From Bin103 sp002238925 (GTDB lineage: Bacteria > Spirochaetota > Spirochaetia > SZUA-6 > Bin103): a stretch of DNA of 64,000 nt. Position 1 is the stretch's first letter; each line of letters opens with the position of its first letter. The position numbers were made by a program, and so were the translations under genes. The notes under the pieces are model-generated. The model worked only from the letters and a program-made list of their open reading frames with translations, ran no database searches and was not told the origin of the DNA. The DNA lies in assembly GCA_965208065.1 (NCBI GenBank), contig OZ242313.1, positions 2,170,001-2,234,000 of the forward strand. Reading direction: 5' to 3'. Below are positions 50,615-59,285 of this stretch, piece by piece.

Positions 50615-50983
50615 ATGATTCAAATGATGAGCTACCTCAACGTGGCCGACAACAGCGGCGCCAAGCGGGTGCAGTGCATCAAGATACTCGGCGGCTCGAA
50701 GCGCCGCAGCGCGTCGGTGGGTGACACCGTCGTGGTTGCGGTGAAGGTTGCGCTGCCGGGCGGCGCGATCCGCAAGGGATCAATGACCCGCGCCGTGGTG
50801 GTGCGCACCAGAAAGGAATTGCGGCGCGACGACGGCACCTACATCCGCTTCGACGACAACGCCTGCGTGCTGGTGGACGCCGCCGGCAACCCGGCAGGCA
50901 AGCGCGTGTTCGGGCCGGTGGCCCGTGAGTTGCGCGAGCGCGATTACATGAAGATCGTGTCGCTGGCTCCGGAGGTGTTATGA
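50615..50983 (+). CDS. rplN: ribosomal protein L14
   Basis: 122-residue 50S interface protein. It begins MIQMMSYLNVADNSGAKRVQCIKILGG and has RKGSMTRAVVVRTRKELRRDDGTYIRFDDNACVL and GTRVFGPVARELR-like GKRVFGPVARELRERDYMKIVSLAPEVL. The end overlaps rplX as ATGA. Confidence 0.97.
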   Translation: MIQMMSYLNVADNSGAKRVQCIKILGGSKRRSASVGDTVVVAVKVALPGGAIRKGSMTRAVVVRTRKELRRDDGTYIRFDDNACVLVDAAGNPAGKRVFGPVARELRERDYMKIVSLAPEVL

Positions 50984-51303
50984 TGGCGGCACGCAGCAAG
51001 CTCAAGACCGGCGACCTGGTGCGCATCGTCAGCGGCCGTTCGCGCGGGCGTGAGGGCAGAATTCTGCGTCTCGACCGGTCCCGCGGACGGGTGTGGATCG
51101 AAGGCGCCAACATGGTCAAGAAGGCGGTGCGCTCGAAGAATCCCAACCAGCCGCAGCAGGGCGGGCTTACCGACGTGGAAGCCAGTGTGAATTGGGCCAA
51201 CGTGATGGTCGTATGCCGCCGATGTGGGATAGCCCGCATCGGTTACGATACGAGCGGCGAGGACAAGGTGCGCGTGTGCCGGAAGTGTGGAGAACCGTTG
51301 TGA
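50980..51303 (+). CDS. rplX: ribosomal protein L24
   Basis: 107-residue 50S assembly initiator. The KOW motif KTGDLVRIVSGRSRGREGRILRLD starts near residue 9. The C-terminal part carries CRRC and CRKCGEP, a zinc-ribbon form seen in many bacterial L24 proteins. The start is the ATG at 50980 overlapping the rplN stop; a second ATG follows directly. Confidence 0.96.
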   Translation: MMAARSKLKTGDLVRIVSGRSRGREGRILRLDRSRGRVWIEGANMVKKAVRSKNPNQPQQGGLTDVEASVNWANVMVVCRRCGIARIGYDTSGEDKVRVCRKCGEPL

Positions 51304-51896
51304 GCAAGCGCAAGACACCGGAACCGGTTGTGCCGGATAGCTACGTTCCGCGCCTGAAGGCGCAATATCGGGCTCAGATTGCGGCCGCCCTGCACGAGGA
51401 GTTCGGCTACGACTCGGTGATGCAGACCCCCCGGCTGGAGAAAATCGTGCTCAGCGCCGGCGTCGGCGAAGCGGTCAACAACAAGCGGCTGCTCGATACG
51501 GCGGTGGCCGAACTCAGCCAGATCTCCGGCCTGCATGCGGTCCGCACCACGGCACGGAAGTCGATTGCGGCGTTCAAGATACGTCAGGGCATGGAGATCG
51601 GCGTCATGGTCACGCTCCGCGGCGATCGCATGTTCGAGTTTCTCGACCGCTTGGTGAGCGTGGCGATCCCGCGCATCAAGGACTTCCGCGGCTGCAGCAT
51701 CCGTGCTTTCGATGGCCACGGCAACTACTCCATGGGAGTCGATGACCAGACCATCTTTCCGGAAATCGACTATGACAAGGTGGAGCGTATCACCGGGCTC
51801 AACATCGTGATCGTAACCACCGCGGAAACCGATCGCGAGGCACGCAGCCTGCTTGCTGCGCTCGGGATGCCATTTCAACGGCCGGAGGCAAATTAG
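51300..51896 (+). CDS. rplE: ribosomal protein L5
   Basis: 198-residue 50S protein that contacts 5S rRNA and P-site tRNA. It has VPRLKAQYRAQIAAALHEEFGYDSVMQTPRLEKIVLSAGVGEAV, GVMVTLRGDRMFEFLDRLVSVAIPRIKDFRG and NYSMGVDDQTIFPEIDYDKVERITGLNI. The GTG at 51300 overlaps the rplX stop. The N-terminus is about 10 residues longer than in E. coli. Confidence 0.96.
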   Translation: MSKRKTPEPVVPDSYVPRLKAQYRAQIAAALHEEFGYDSVMQTPRLEKIVLSAGVGEAVNNKRLLDTAVAELSQISGLHAVRTTARKSIAAFKIRQGMEIGVMVTLRGDRMFEFLDRLVSVAIPRIKDFRGCSIRAFDGHGNYSMGVDDQTIFPEIDYDKVERITGLNIVIVTTAETDREARSLLAALGMPFQRPEAN

Positions 51897-51897
51897 A

Positions 51898-52083
51898 GTG
51901 GCGCGCAAAAGTTTGATGGTGAAAGCCGGACGGAAGCCGAAGTACCGGGTCCGGGCGGTAAATCGGTGCCGGCTGTGTGGCCGGGCACGCGGTTATATGC
52001 GTAAATTCGAGCTCTGTCGGATCTGCTTTCGCAACCTTGCGAGCGCCGGCAAGATACCCGGAGTTACAAAATCAAGTTGGTAG
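51898..52083 (+). CDS. rpsN: ribosomal protein S14, zinc-binding type Z
   Basis: 61-residue short S14. The Cys4 zinc motif is CRLC...CRIC (residues about 24-43), followed by the conserved FRNLASAGKIPGVTKSSW end. The GTG at 51898 begins the ARKSLMVKAGR segment expected for this type and lies one base after the rplE stop codon. Confidence 0.96.
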   Translation: MARKSLMVKAGRKPKYRVRAVNRCRLCGRARGYMRKFELCRICFRNLASAGKIPGVTKSSW

Positions 52084-52096
52084 GGGAAGGGATTCG

Positions 52097-52495
52097 ATGG
52101 CGGTAACCGATCCGATCGCCGACATGCTCGCGAAAATCAAGAATGCGAGCAGCGCCGGCCACGAGAGCGTCAACATCCGGCCGTCGCGGTTGAAGCTGGA
52201 GATCATCAAGATTCTCAAGATCGAGGGCTATATCAAGAACTTCAAGAAGGTAAACGCGGACGGCCATACCAGCATCTGCGTATTCCTGAAGTACGATGAG
52301 CAGCTCGCGCCGATCATCCAGGGAATCCAGCGGATCTCCAAGCCGGGCCGGCGCATATACTCCGGTTATCAAGGCATGCCGCGGGTGTTCAACGGCTACG
52401 GCACGCTGGTGGTTTCGACCTCGTCCGGCGTCACGACCGGGCGGCGCGCGCGCGAGCGGAAAGCCGGCGGCGAACTGCTCTGTACGGTCTGGTAG
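52097..52495 (+). CDS. rpsH: ribosomal protein S8
   Basis: 132-residue primary 16S rRNA-binding protein. It starts AVTDPIADMLAKIKNA and has RLKLEIIKILKIEGYI, KPGRRIYSGYQGMPRVFNGYGTLVVSTSSGVTTGRRARERKAGGELLCTVW. rplF begins two bases after its stop. Confidence 0.97.
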   Translation: MAVTDPIADMLAKIKNASSAGHESVNIRPSRLKLEIIKILKIEGYIKNFKKVNADGHTSICVFLKYDEQLAPIIQGIQRISKPGRRIYSGYQGMPRVFNGYGTLVVSTSSGVTTGRRARERKAGGELLCTVW

Positions 52496-52497
52496 CG

Positions 52498-53049
52498 ATG
52501 TCACGTGTTGGGGTAGTGCCGGTCGCCGTGCCGGCCGGCGTCAAGGTGGAAGTGAACGGGAACCGATTCGACGCCAGCGGGCCGAAGGGGGCGCTGCAGT
52601 TGCGCACTACCGGCAACATCAGCGTGGCGGTCGGGGACGGCCAGGTAACGGTCACGCGTGGCGACGACGCGCATCGCAGCAAGGCGCTGCACGGCCTGTA
52701 TCGCAAGCTGATCGCCAACATGGTGACCGGCGTTTCGACCGGATTCAGCAAGGTGCTGGTGATCAACGGGGTCGGCTACCGGGGCGAGGTCCAGGGCAAC
52801 AAGCTGGTGCTCAACCTCGGCTATTCGAATCCCATTGAGTATCCTATCCGCGACGGGGTAACCATTGATGCGGCGAGCGCAACGCGCATTACCGTGTCTG
52901 GTGCCGACCGGCAGATGGTGGGCCAGGTGGCCGCCGAAATCCGCGGTTTCCGGCCCCCCGAACCGTACAAGGGCAAGGGCGTGCGGTACGAGAACGAATA
53001 TGTGCGCCGCAAGGCGGGCAAGGCGATGGCGGGCGCCGGCACCGCATGA
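52498..53049 (+). CDS. rplF: ribosomal protein L6
   Basis: 183-residue 50S protein. It starts SRVGVVPVAVPAGVKVEVNGN and shows KALHGLYRKLIANMVTGVSTGFSKVLVINGVGYRGEVQGNKLVLNLGYSNPIEYPI and RGFRPPEPYKGKGVRYENEYVRRKAGKA. It overlaps rplR by four bases (ATGA). Confidence 0.97.
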   Translation: MSRVGVVPVAVPAGVKVEVNGNRFDASGPKGALQLRTTGNISVAVGDGQVTVTRGDDAHRSKALHGLYRKLIANMVTGVSTGFSKVLVINGVGYRGEVQGNKLVLNLGYSNPIEYPIRDGVTIDAASATRITVSGADRQMVGQVAAEIRGFRPPEPYKGKGVRYENEYVRRKAGKAMAGAGTA

Positions 53050-53429
53050 GTGGCGGGCGAAGCGCTGCGCATGGCAGCGCACTTCCGAAGCGGCGCCGCT
53101 GGCTGCGCCGCAAACTGCGCATTCGCAAGCGGATTCGGGGAACCGCCGGGCGTCCGCGCCTTACGGTGTACAAGAGCAACTCGTACACCTACGTGCAGGC
53201 GATCGACGATCAGCGCGGTCACACGCTGGTGTCGGCGTCGAGTCGAGAGGCCGAGTTTGGGGCTGCGGGCAGCAAGGTTGCCGGTGCCGGCAAGCTGGGA
53301 CTGGTGGTCGGAGAACGCTTGCGTCAGCATGGCATCGCCGAGGTAGTGTTCGATCGAAATGGATATCCGTATCACGGCCGGGTACGCTCGCTGGCGGAAG
53401 GCGTGCGCGAGGCCGGGATCAACCTGTAG
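53046..53429 (+). CDS. rplR: ribosomal protein L18
   Basis: 127-residue 5S-rRNA-binding protein. It has a basic N-terminus (LPKRRRWLRRKLRIRKRIRGTAGRPRLTVYKSNSYTYVQAIDD) and the C-terminal EVVFDRNGYPYHGRVRSLAEGVREAGINL. rpsE follows after 15 bases. Confidence 0.96.
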   Translation: MSGGRSAAHGSALPKRRRWLRRKLRIRKRIRGTAGRPRLTVYKSNSYTYVQAIDDQRGHTLVSASSREAEFGAAGSKVAGAGKLGLVVGERLRQHGIAEVVFDRNGYPYHGRVRSLAEGVREAGINL

Positions 53430-53444
53430 ATGCGGGGATAGAGG

Positions 53445-53981
53445 ATGAGTAACCGATCAATGGGGAACCGGTCCGGCGGACGCAACTTCGGCGACCGTCG
53501 TGACAGCGACATGTTCGAGAAACTGGTGCGCCTGAACCGCATCGCCAAGGTGGTAAAGGGGGGCCGTCGGTTTTCCTTCTCGGCCCTGGTAGTGGTCGGC
53601 GACCGCAAGGGCCGCGTTGGCTACGGGTTCGGCAAGGCCAACTACGTGGCCGACGCCATCCGCAAGAGCAGTGAGCGGGCGCGCCGCAACATGGTTTCGG
53701 TTCCACGCCGCAAGACCACCCTGCCGCATGCCGTAACCGGGAATTTCAAAGGTTCCAACGTGCTGCTTCGGCCGGCCTCCCCCGGTACCGGCATTATCGC
53801 CGGCGGCCCGGTACGCGCGGTGCTGGAGGCGGCCGGGATCACCGACATCCTGAGCAAATCGCTCGGATCGCAGAACTCGATGAACATTGTCAAGGCGGTG
53901 TTTGCCGGATTTGACCACCTGATGGATGCTCGCAAGGTGGCCACCAATCGCGGCAAGCCCGTGCGCGAGTTGTGGGGCTGA
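53445..53981 (+). CDS. rpsE: ribosomal protein S5
   Basis: 178-residue 30S accuracy protein. It has LVRLNRIAKVVKGGRRFSFSALVVVGDRKGRVGYGFGKA, the ARRNMVSVPR region and GTGIIAGGPVRAVLEAAGITDILSKSLGSQNSMNIVKA. The first 22 residues are a Gly/Arg/Asn-rich extension. No change is seen in the spectinomycin loop by eye. Confidence 0.96.
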   Translation: MSNRSMGNRSGGRNFGDRRDSDMFEKLVRLNRIAKVVKGGRRFSFSALVVVGDRKGRVGYGFGKANYVADAIRKSSERARRNMVSVPRRKTTLPHAVTGNFKGSNVLLRPASPGTGIIAGGPVRAVLEAAGITDILSKSLGSQNSMNIVKAVFAGFDHLMDARKVATNRGKPVRELWG

Positions 53982-53983
53982 GC

Positions 53984-54196
53984 ATGGCGCAGTCGAGCAC
54001 GGCCACGGACGCTATTCGCGTGCGCCTGACGCGCAGCCCGCTGGGCAGCAAGCCGCGTCATCGGCGCACGGTTGCCGCACTTGGGCTGCACCGCGTGGGT
54101 AGCAGCGTCGAGCATGCGGCGACGCCCGATATTCTTGGCATGATCAACCAGGTGTCCTACCTGTTGACCGTGGAGCCGGTGGGAGAGAACTCGTGA
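53984..54196 (+). CDS. rpmD: ribosomal protein L30
   Basis: 70 residues, with the L30 pattern IRVRLTRSPLGSKPRHRRTVAALGLHRVGSSVEHAATPDILGMINQVSYLLTVE. The ATG at 53984 is two bases after rpsE; an upstream in-frame GTG/ATG would lie inside rpsE. The end overlaps rplO (GTGA). Confidence 0.93.
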   Translation: MAQSSTATDAIRVRLTRSPLGSKPRHRRTVAALGLHRVGSSVEHAATPDILGMINQVSYLLTVEPVGENS

Positions 54197-54735
54197 TCGC
54201 GGCGCAACCATACGCCGCCGGAGCATACGCTTCTATCGACGGCCCGCGCCGCCCGGCCGGCGCCACGCGCTCGCGGCGCGTGATCGGGCGCGGTCCCGGC
54301 AGCGGCCGCGGCGGTACCGCCGGGCGCGGCACCAAGGGACAGAACGCGCGTTCCGGAGGCGGCGTTCGCCCCGGTTTCGAGGGCGGGCAGATGCCGCTCT
54401 ACCGCCGCGTCGCACGGCGCGGATTCTCCAACAAGCGGTTTCGCGTCGAATACCAGGTGGTCAACGTGGCGGCTCTGGCCGGCTTCGAGGACGATTCCGT
54501 CGTGACCGCGCAGATTCTGGCGGAGCGCGGTCTGATCAAGTCGGCGGAGGCGGCGGTCAAGCTGCTTGGTGACGGCGAGATCGAGCGTCGGCTCGAGGTG
54601 CAGGTGGCACGCGTCTCCGAGGGTGCGCGCCGCAAGATCGAGGGTGCTGGCGGGAGCGTAACGCTACTCGCGGCGCAGCAGGACGGCGGGCCTTCCGGCG
54701 GTGGCGCCTCCGGCGGCATGGCCTCGGCGGAGTAG
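54193..54735 (+). CDS. rplO: ribosomal protein L15
   Basis: 180-residue late-assembly 50S protein. Glycine-rich core: GRGPGSGRGGTAGRGTKGQNARSGGGVRPGFEGGQMPLYRRVARRGFSN. The N-terminus is longer than usual (about 25 residues before the RVIGRGPGSG segment), and a Gly/Ser/Ala-rich tail follows the last conserved strand. The GTG overlaps rpmD, and secY starts two bases after its stop. Confidence 0.95.
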   Translation: MIAAQPYAAGAYASIDGPRRPAGATRSRRVIGRGPGSGRGGTAGRGTKGQNARSGGGVRPGFEGGQMPLYRRVARRGFSNKRFRVEYQVVNVAALAGFEDDSVVTAQILAERGLIKSAEAAVKLLGDGEIERRLEVQVARVSEGARRKIEGAGGSVTLLAAQQDGGPSGGGASGGMASAE

Positions 54736-54737
54736 GC

Positions 54738-56060
54738 GTGGCAACGAATCCGCTCGTTGACATCTTCCGGATCAAGGATCTGCGCGACCGAATCCTGTTC
54801 ACCGTGGCCATGCTGCTGGTGTTCCGGCTCGGCGCGGTGCTTCCCATTCCGGGCGTCAACGTAACCGCGCTGAATGCCTTCTTTACCGCCCAGCAGAGTT
54901 CCGGGGCGGTCGGCATCACCGACTACTTCGACTTCTTCTCGGGCGGGGCATTCACCAACTTCTCGGTGTTCATGCTCGGCATCGTGCCCTACATCACCAC
55001 CTCGATCATCATGCAGCTCCTGCTGATGGTGTTTCCGAAGCTGAAGAAGATCTCCGAAGAGGAGGGCGGGCGCCAGAAGATTCAGCGTTACACGCGCTAC
55101 GGCACGGTCCTCGTATGCCTGGTGCAATCGTTCACCGTGACCGAGTTCGCCAACTCCATTCCCGATGCCATCACCATGGCGCGGGTGCCGTACACGATCA
55201 TCGCCATGCTCACGGTAACCTCGGGGACCGTTTTCCTGATGTGGGTGGGCGAGCAGATTACCCAGCGCGGTATCGGCAACGGCATCTCGCTGCTCATATT
55301 CGCCGGCATCGTGGCGCGCATCCCGAATGCCATCTGGATCATCATCACGCAGATCCAGCAGCAGGATCTTAATCCGGTGTATGCCATCGTGGTATTCGGC
55401 GTGTTTGTCGGCGTGATCGCACTGATCGTCTATGAGCAGCAGGGGCAGCGGCGCATCCCGGTCAACTACGCCAAGCGCGTGGTAGGCCGGCGCGTGTACG
55501 GCGCGCAGAACGCCTACCTGCCGTTCAAGATCAACCCGTCGGGCGTCATTCCGGTCATCTTCGCCTCGTCGGTGCTGATCTTCCCGCTGCAGATTGCGCA
55601 GAATCTCGGCAGCAGCCAGCCGTGGCTGTCCCGATTCGCCTCCTGGTTGCGTCCGGACGGGCTGCCGCATGTCATCGTCTACGCGGTGCTGATTGTGTTT
55701 TTTGCGTACTTCTACACCCAGGTCACCCTCAATCCGGTGGAGATCGCCCGCCAGATTCGCGAGAACGGAGGCTCCATCCGGGGCATCAGCTCGGACAACA
55801 TGCGCGCCTATTTGACGCGCATACTGAATCGCATCATCTTACCGGGAGCGTTGTTTCTGGCGTTCATCGCGATCATTCCCTCGATCATCCAGGCGCTGTT
55901 CTCATTTCCGTCGTCGGTGGCATTCCTCATGGGCGGTACTTCGTTGCTGATCATGGTGGGCGTCGACCTCGATACCATGAGTCAGATCGAGGGGCATTTG
56001 CGGATGCATCACCACGAGGGACTCACCAAGAAGGGACGTATCCGATCGCGGAATCTGTGA
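54738..56060 (+). CDS. secY: preprotein translocase subunit SecY
   Basis: 440-residue inner-membrane channel with ten predicted helices. It begins NPLVDIFRIKDLRDRILFTVAMLLVFRLGAVLPIPGV and has the GGAFTNFSVFMLGIVPYITTSIIMQLL plug region, QRGIGNGISLLIFAGI, NPVEIARQIRENGGSIRGI and the cytoplasmic C-terminal QIEGHLRMHHHEGLTKKGRIRSRN. The GTG start is two bases after rplO. rpmJ follows directly; adk, map and infA are absent from this position. Confidence 0.97.
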   Translation: MATNPLVDIFRIKDLRDRILFTVAMLLVFRLGAVLPIPGVNVTALNAFFTAQQSSGAVGITDYFDFFSGGAFTNFSVFMLGIVPYITTSIIMQLLLMVFPKLKKISEEEGGRQKIQRYTRYGTVLVCLVQSFTVTEFANSIPDAITMARVPYTIIAMLTVTSGTVFLMWVGEQITQRGIGNGISLLIFAGIVARIPNAIWIIITQIQQQDLNPVYAIVVFGVFVGVIALIVYEQQGQRRIPVNYAKRVVGRRVYGAQNAYLPFKINPSGVIPVIFASSVLIFPLQIAQNLGSSQPWLSRFASWLRPDGLPHVIVYAVLIVFFAYFYTQVTLNPVEIARQIRENGGSIRGISSDNMRAYLTRILNRIILPGALFLAFIAIIPSIIQALFSFPSSVAFLMGGTSLLIMVGVDLDTMSQIEGHLRMHHHEGLTKKGRIRSRNL

Positions 56061-56078
56061 GTAGGGAGCTGACCGAAC

Positions 56079-56195
56079 ATGAAGGTACGCGTGAGCGTGA
56101 AGAAAATGTGCAACCGGTGCAAAGTGATTCGCCGGCGCGGGGTGGTGCGGGTGATCTGCAGCAACCCCAAGCACAAACAACGGCAGCGCGGCTGA
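56079..56195 (+). CDS. rpmJ: ribosomal protein L36
   Basis: 38-residue zinc-binding 50S protein, MKVRVSVKKMCNRCKVIRR followed by the second metal site with Cys27 and His32 and a short basic end. The Cys/Cys/Cys/His set is the zinc-containing form. It sits 18 bases after secY and 25 bases before rpsM. Confidence 0.96.
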   Translation: MKVRVSVKKMCNRCKVIRRRGVVRVICSNPKHKQRQRG

Positions 56196-56220
56196 GCCGC
56201 GGACGCATAGGGAGCTTGTC

Positions 56221-56601
56221 ATGGCACGTATAGCGGGAATCGACCTGCCCAACAAACATGTTGATATTGCGCTGACTTACATCTTCGGGATTGGACGGTC
56301 GGCGGCAAGCAAGATCTGCGCGACGGTCGGCATCGATCCGGGCACACGCATGAACGACCTGACCGCGGACGAGATAACCCGGCTGCGGCAGGTAATCGAA
56401 AACGACTACCAGGTGGAGGGGCGCCTCCGCACGGAAGTGTCGATGAACATCAAGCGGCTGATGGACATTGGCTGCTACCGCGGCATTCGCCATCGCCGCG
56501 GCCTGCCGGTACGCGGTCAGCGGACGCGCACCAACGCACGGATTCGGAAGGGCAAGCGCAAGACGGTAGCGGGCAAGCGCAAGGCGCCGTCCGCAAAGTA
56601 G
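56221..56601 (+). CDS. rpsM: ribosomal protein S13
   Basis: 126-residue 30S head protein. It has ARIAGIDLPNKHVDIALTYIFGIGRSAASKIC, NDLTADEITRLRQVIENDYQVEGRLR and the basic tail GCYRGIRHRRGLPVRGQRTRTNARIRKGKRKTVAGKRKAPS. It starts the alpha operon portion. No S4-binding pseudoknot was assessed in the 25-base gap. Confidence 0.97.
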   Translation: MARIAGIDLPNKHVDIALTYIFGIGRSAASKICATVGIDPGTRMNDLTADEITRLRQVIENDYQVEGRLRTEVSMNIKRLMDIGCYRGIRHRRGLPVRGQRTRTNARIRKGKRKTVAGKRKAPSAK

Positions 56602-56650
56602 TGCACGGCGGCGGGGATAGTACCCGGCGAACCGGGATAACGGAGCAAGA

Positions 56651-57022
56651 GTGGCAAAACGAGCAACAAGAAGACAGGTCAGCAAGGGCAACGTCTACAT
56701 ACAGGCTACCTTCAACAACACCATCATCACGATCACCGATCTGATGGGTAATGCGGTGTCGTGGGCGTCGGCGGGATCGCTGGGCTTCCGGGGAGCGAAG
56801 AAATCGACCCCGTTCGCCGCTCAGACCACCGCGGAGACGGCGGCGCGGAAGGCGATGGAGTACGGCTTGCAGGAAGTGAGCGTGTATGTGAAGGGGCCCG
56901 GCGGCGGCGGCGAGTCCGCTATCCGCTCCCTGGGCGCCCTCGGGCTGCGGGTGCGGGCGATTCGCAACGTTACCCCGATTCCGCACAACGGATGCCGTCC
57001 GCAGAAGAAGCGGCGGGTATAG
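56651..57022 (+). CDS. rpsK: ribosomal protein S11
   Basis: 123-residue 30S platform protein. It has GNVYIQATFNNTIITITDLMGNAVSWASAGSLGFRGAKKSTPFAAQTTAE and the C-terminal GLRVRAIRNVTPIPHNGCRPQKKRRV. It starts at a GTG with a GGAG-like site; rpsD follows after 13 bases. Confidence 0.97.
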   Translation: MAKRATRRQVSKGNVYIQATFNNTIITITDLMGNAVSWASAGSLGFRGAKKSTPFAAQTTAETAARKAMEYGLQEVSVYVKGPGGGGESAIRSLGALGLRVRAIRNVTPIPHNGCRPQKKRRV

Positions 57023-57035
57023 GGGAGGCCAGATC

Positions 57036-57671
57036 ATGGGTAGATACCTGGGACCGGCCTGCCGGTTGTGCCGCGCCGAGGGCGTCAAGTTGTATCTGAA
57101 GGGTGACCGGTGCCACAGCCCCAAGTGCCAGATCACCAAGCGCAAGGGGAAGCCGGGCAAGGCGCCGCGCGCGCGCATGCAAAAGGTCTCCGACTTCGGC
57201 GTGCAGATGCGCGAGAAGCAGAAGGTGAAGCGCATGTACGGGATGTTCGAGCGGCAGTTTCGCAGTTTTTTCCAAAAGGCCGCCAGCGAGCGTGGCGTGA
57301 CCGGCGAGAACCTGATCCGGCTGCTCGAAAAACGGCTCGACAACATCGTGTACCGGCTGCACTTTGCGGCGTCCCGGAAGCAGGCCCGGCAATTGGTTTC
57401 GCACGGGCACATTCTGGTAAACGGCAAGCGGGTCACCATCCCCTCCTACCTGGTGCGGGAGCATGACACCATCGAGGTGCATGAGCGTGCCAAGCGCATG
57501 ACGGTGATCAAGGATGGTCTGAAAGAGTATTCGCGCGCAGGCGTGGTGCCGTGGCTGGAAGTGGATCCGGACGCTCTGACCGGGCTGGTACGCGGAATAC
57601 CGCAGCGCGGCGACGTCGCCGACCTGTCCGGGGTCAACGAGCAGCTCATCGTCGAGCTGTACTCGAAGTAG
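57036..57671 (+). CDS. rpsD: ribosomal protein S4, zinc-binding form
   Basis: 211-residue 16S rRNA-binding protein. The N-terminal zinc site is CRLC...CHSPKC (residues about 9-31). The S4 RNA-binding domain has LEKRLDNIVYRLHFAASRKQARQLVSHGHILVNGKRVTIPSYLVREHD. rpoA starts seven bases after the stop. Confidence 0.97.
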   Translation: MGRYLGPACRLCRAEGVKLYLKGDRCHSPKCQITKRKGKPGKAPRARMQKVSDFGVQMREKQKVKRMYGMFERQFRSFFQKAASERGVTGENLIRLLEKRLDNIVYRLHFAASRKQARQLVSHGHILVNGKRVTIPSYLVREHDTIEVHERAKRMTVIKDGLKEYSRAGVVPWLEVDPDALTGLVRGIPQRGDVADLSGVNEQLIVELYSK

Positions 57672-57678
57672 GTAGTTT

Positions 57679-58827
57679 ATGGGACGCAGGAGTCTGCTGA
57701 AAGGGCTCAAACGACCCAAGGGCATCACGTTCGAGCACGGCGAGGTAGGCCGCAATTACGGACGTTTCATTGCCTATCCCTTTGAGCGCGGATACGGCGT
57801 GACGGTGGGCAACACGTTGCGCCGGATTCTGCTGTCGTCGATTCAGGGATATGCGGTCACCGCCATTCACGTGACCAGCTACGACGCGGAAAAGGTGCCG
57901 CACGTGCTGTCCAGTGAGTTCGACTCAATTCCGAACGTGGTCGAGGACACGCCCGATTTCATTAACCAGCTCAAGCAGTTGAAGCTTTCTCTCGCCGACG
58001 ATCTCGAAGAGAAGACAATCGTCCTTGAGGTTCAAGGATCCGGCGAAATAACCGGCGCGAATCTGGCCGCCGACCACCAGGTGCAGGTGCTCAATCCGGA
58101 AATCAAGCTGGCGACGTTGATGGAAGACGCTAACCTCGTCATTGAGGTACAGATTGAACTCGGGCGCGGCTATTTGCCGGCGGAACGGCAGGAGCGCTAT
58201 ATCCAGGTAGTGGGGACGATCGCGGTGGACGCCATGTATTCGCCGATCCTGAAGGCGAAGTATTCGGTGGAGAACACGCGGGTCGGCCAGCGTACCGACT
58301 TCGACAAGCTGATTCTGGAAATCACCACCGACGGGTCGGTGGCACCGGAGGACGCCCTCGCCGAGGCGGCGAAAATCGCCAAGGATCAATTCACCATCTT
58401 CATCAACTTTGACGAGGAAGACGGCAGCGACGAGGACTCCTACGACGAGCACGACGAGATGGTTCGGTCTCTGATGCAGACGCCGGTGGAAGAGCTCGAA
58501 TTGTCGGTGCGATCGAGCAACTGTCTGCGCAACGCGAACATTCGGACGATCGGCGACCTGGTCGCCAAGACCGAAGAAGAGATCGCGAAGACGCGGAATT
58601 TCGGCAAGAAGTCGCTCGACGAGATCAAATCGAAGCTCGCGGAGCGCAACCTGCGCCTCGGCATCGGTGACATTGAGGAACTCAAGAGCGAGATCGGCGG
58701 CCAGGAGGCTGGCGAGCCCGCCGCACACGAGTATGCCACCGGCATGGCGCAGGACAGTGCGGCGGGAGTGGGCGCGGTGCCGGACGAAGCGGCCGCGGCT
58801 GCCGACAGCGGGACCAATGAAGCATAG
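57679..58827 (+). CDS. rpoA: RNA polymerase alpha subunit
   Basis: 382 residues. The N-terminal assembly domain has FEHGEVGRNYGRFIAYPFERGYGVTVGNTLRRILLSSI. The C-terminal domain (about 270-335) has ELSVRSSNCLRNANIRTIGDLV, keeping the DNA-contacting Arg, Asn and Cys-Leu of the UP-element surface, and NFGKKSLDEI. The last 40 residues or so are an unconserved acidic/Ala-rich tail. An ATG follows a weak site. The end overlaps rplQ by 11 bases. Confidence 0.97.
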   Translation: MGRRSLLKGLKRPKGITFEHGEVGRNYGRFIAYPFERGYGVTVGNTLRRILLSSIQGYAVTAIHVTSYDAEKVPHVLSSEFDSIPNVVEDTPDFINQLKQLKLSLADDLEEKTIVLEVQGSGEITGANLAADHQVQVLNPEIKLATLMEDANLVIEVQIELGRGYLPAERQERYIQVVGTIAVDAMYSPILKAKYSVENTRVGQRTDFDKLILEITTDGSVAPEDALAEAAKIAKDQFTIFINFDEEDGSDEDSYDEHDEMVRSLMQTPVEELELSVRSSNCLRNANIRTIGDLVAKTEEEIAKTRNFGKKSLDEIKSKLAERNLRLGIGDIEELKSEIGGQEAGEPAAHEYATGMAQDSAAGVGAVPDEAAAAADSGTNEA

Positions 58828-59197
58828 AAACGACATCAACCGCCTTGACCGCAAGGCGAGTCATCGGCGCGCGCTGCATCGCAGCATGGTGACCGCGCTG
58901 TTCCGGTATGAGCGGATTCGCACCACCAAGGCGAAGGCGCGGGAAATCGCGCGCACGGCGGAACGGCTGATTACCCGAGCGCGGGTCGACAGCGTGCATA
59001 ATCGGCGCCAGGCGGCGCGCAGCATCCCCGACAAGGAGATCCTGGCCAAGCTGTTCGACGAGATTGCCGGCCGTTTCCGTGATCGCCCGGGCGGCTATAC
59101 CAGGAGATTGAAGCTCGGTCAGCGCTATGGAGATGCCACCGAGATGGTGCTCCTGGAACTGGTCGAGCAGAACCCGGATTCCGACGCGTCGGAGTGA
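58817..59197 (+). CDS. rplQ: ribosomal protein L17
   Basis: 126-residue tunnel-exit protein. It starts MKHRNDINRLDRKASHRRALHRSMVTALFRYERIRTTKAKAREIARTAERLIT and ends with GQRYGDATEMVLLELVE. The ATG lies within the 3' end of rpoA. It closes the alpha operon. Confidence 0.96.
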   Translation: MKHRNDINRLDRKASHRRALHRSMVTALFRYERIRTTKAKAREIARTAERLITRARVDSVHNRRQAARSIPDKEILAKLFDEIAGRFRDRPGGYTRRLKLGQRYGDATEMVLLELVEQNPDSDASE

Positions 59198-59212
59198 CCG
59201 CGGTCGCGCGGT
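59197..59212 (+). terminator. weak hairpin after rplQ
   Basis: A six-base-pair stem ACCGCG/CGCGGT with loop GTCG begins on the last base of the rplQ stop. There is no U-tract, so any termination would be inefficient or factor-dependent. Confidence 0.25.
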
Positions 59213-59285
59213 GGCAACCCCGGCCGCCGGCGGGCCGTGGCGCCTGCGGCGGTAGCGCTAGGCAGGGGGGTCGGCGGCGGCTCGC

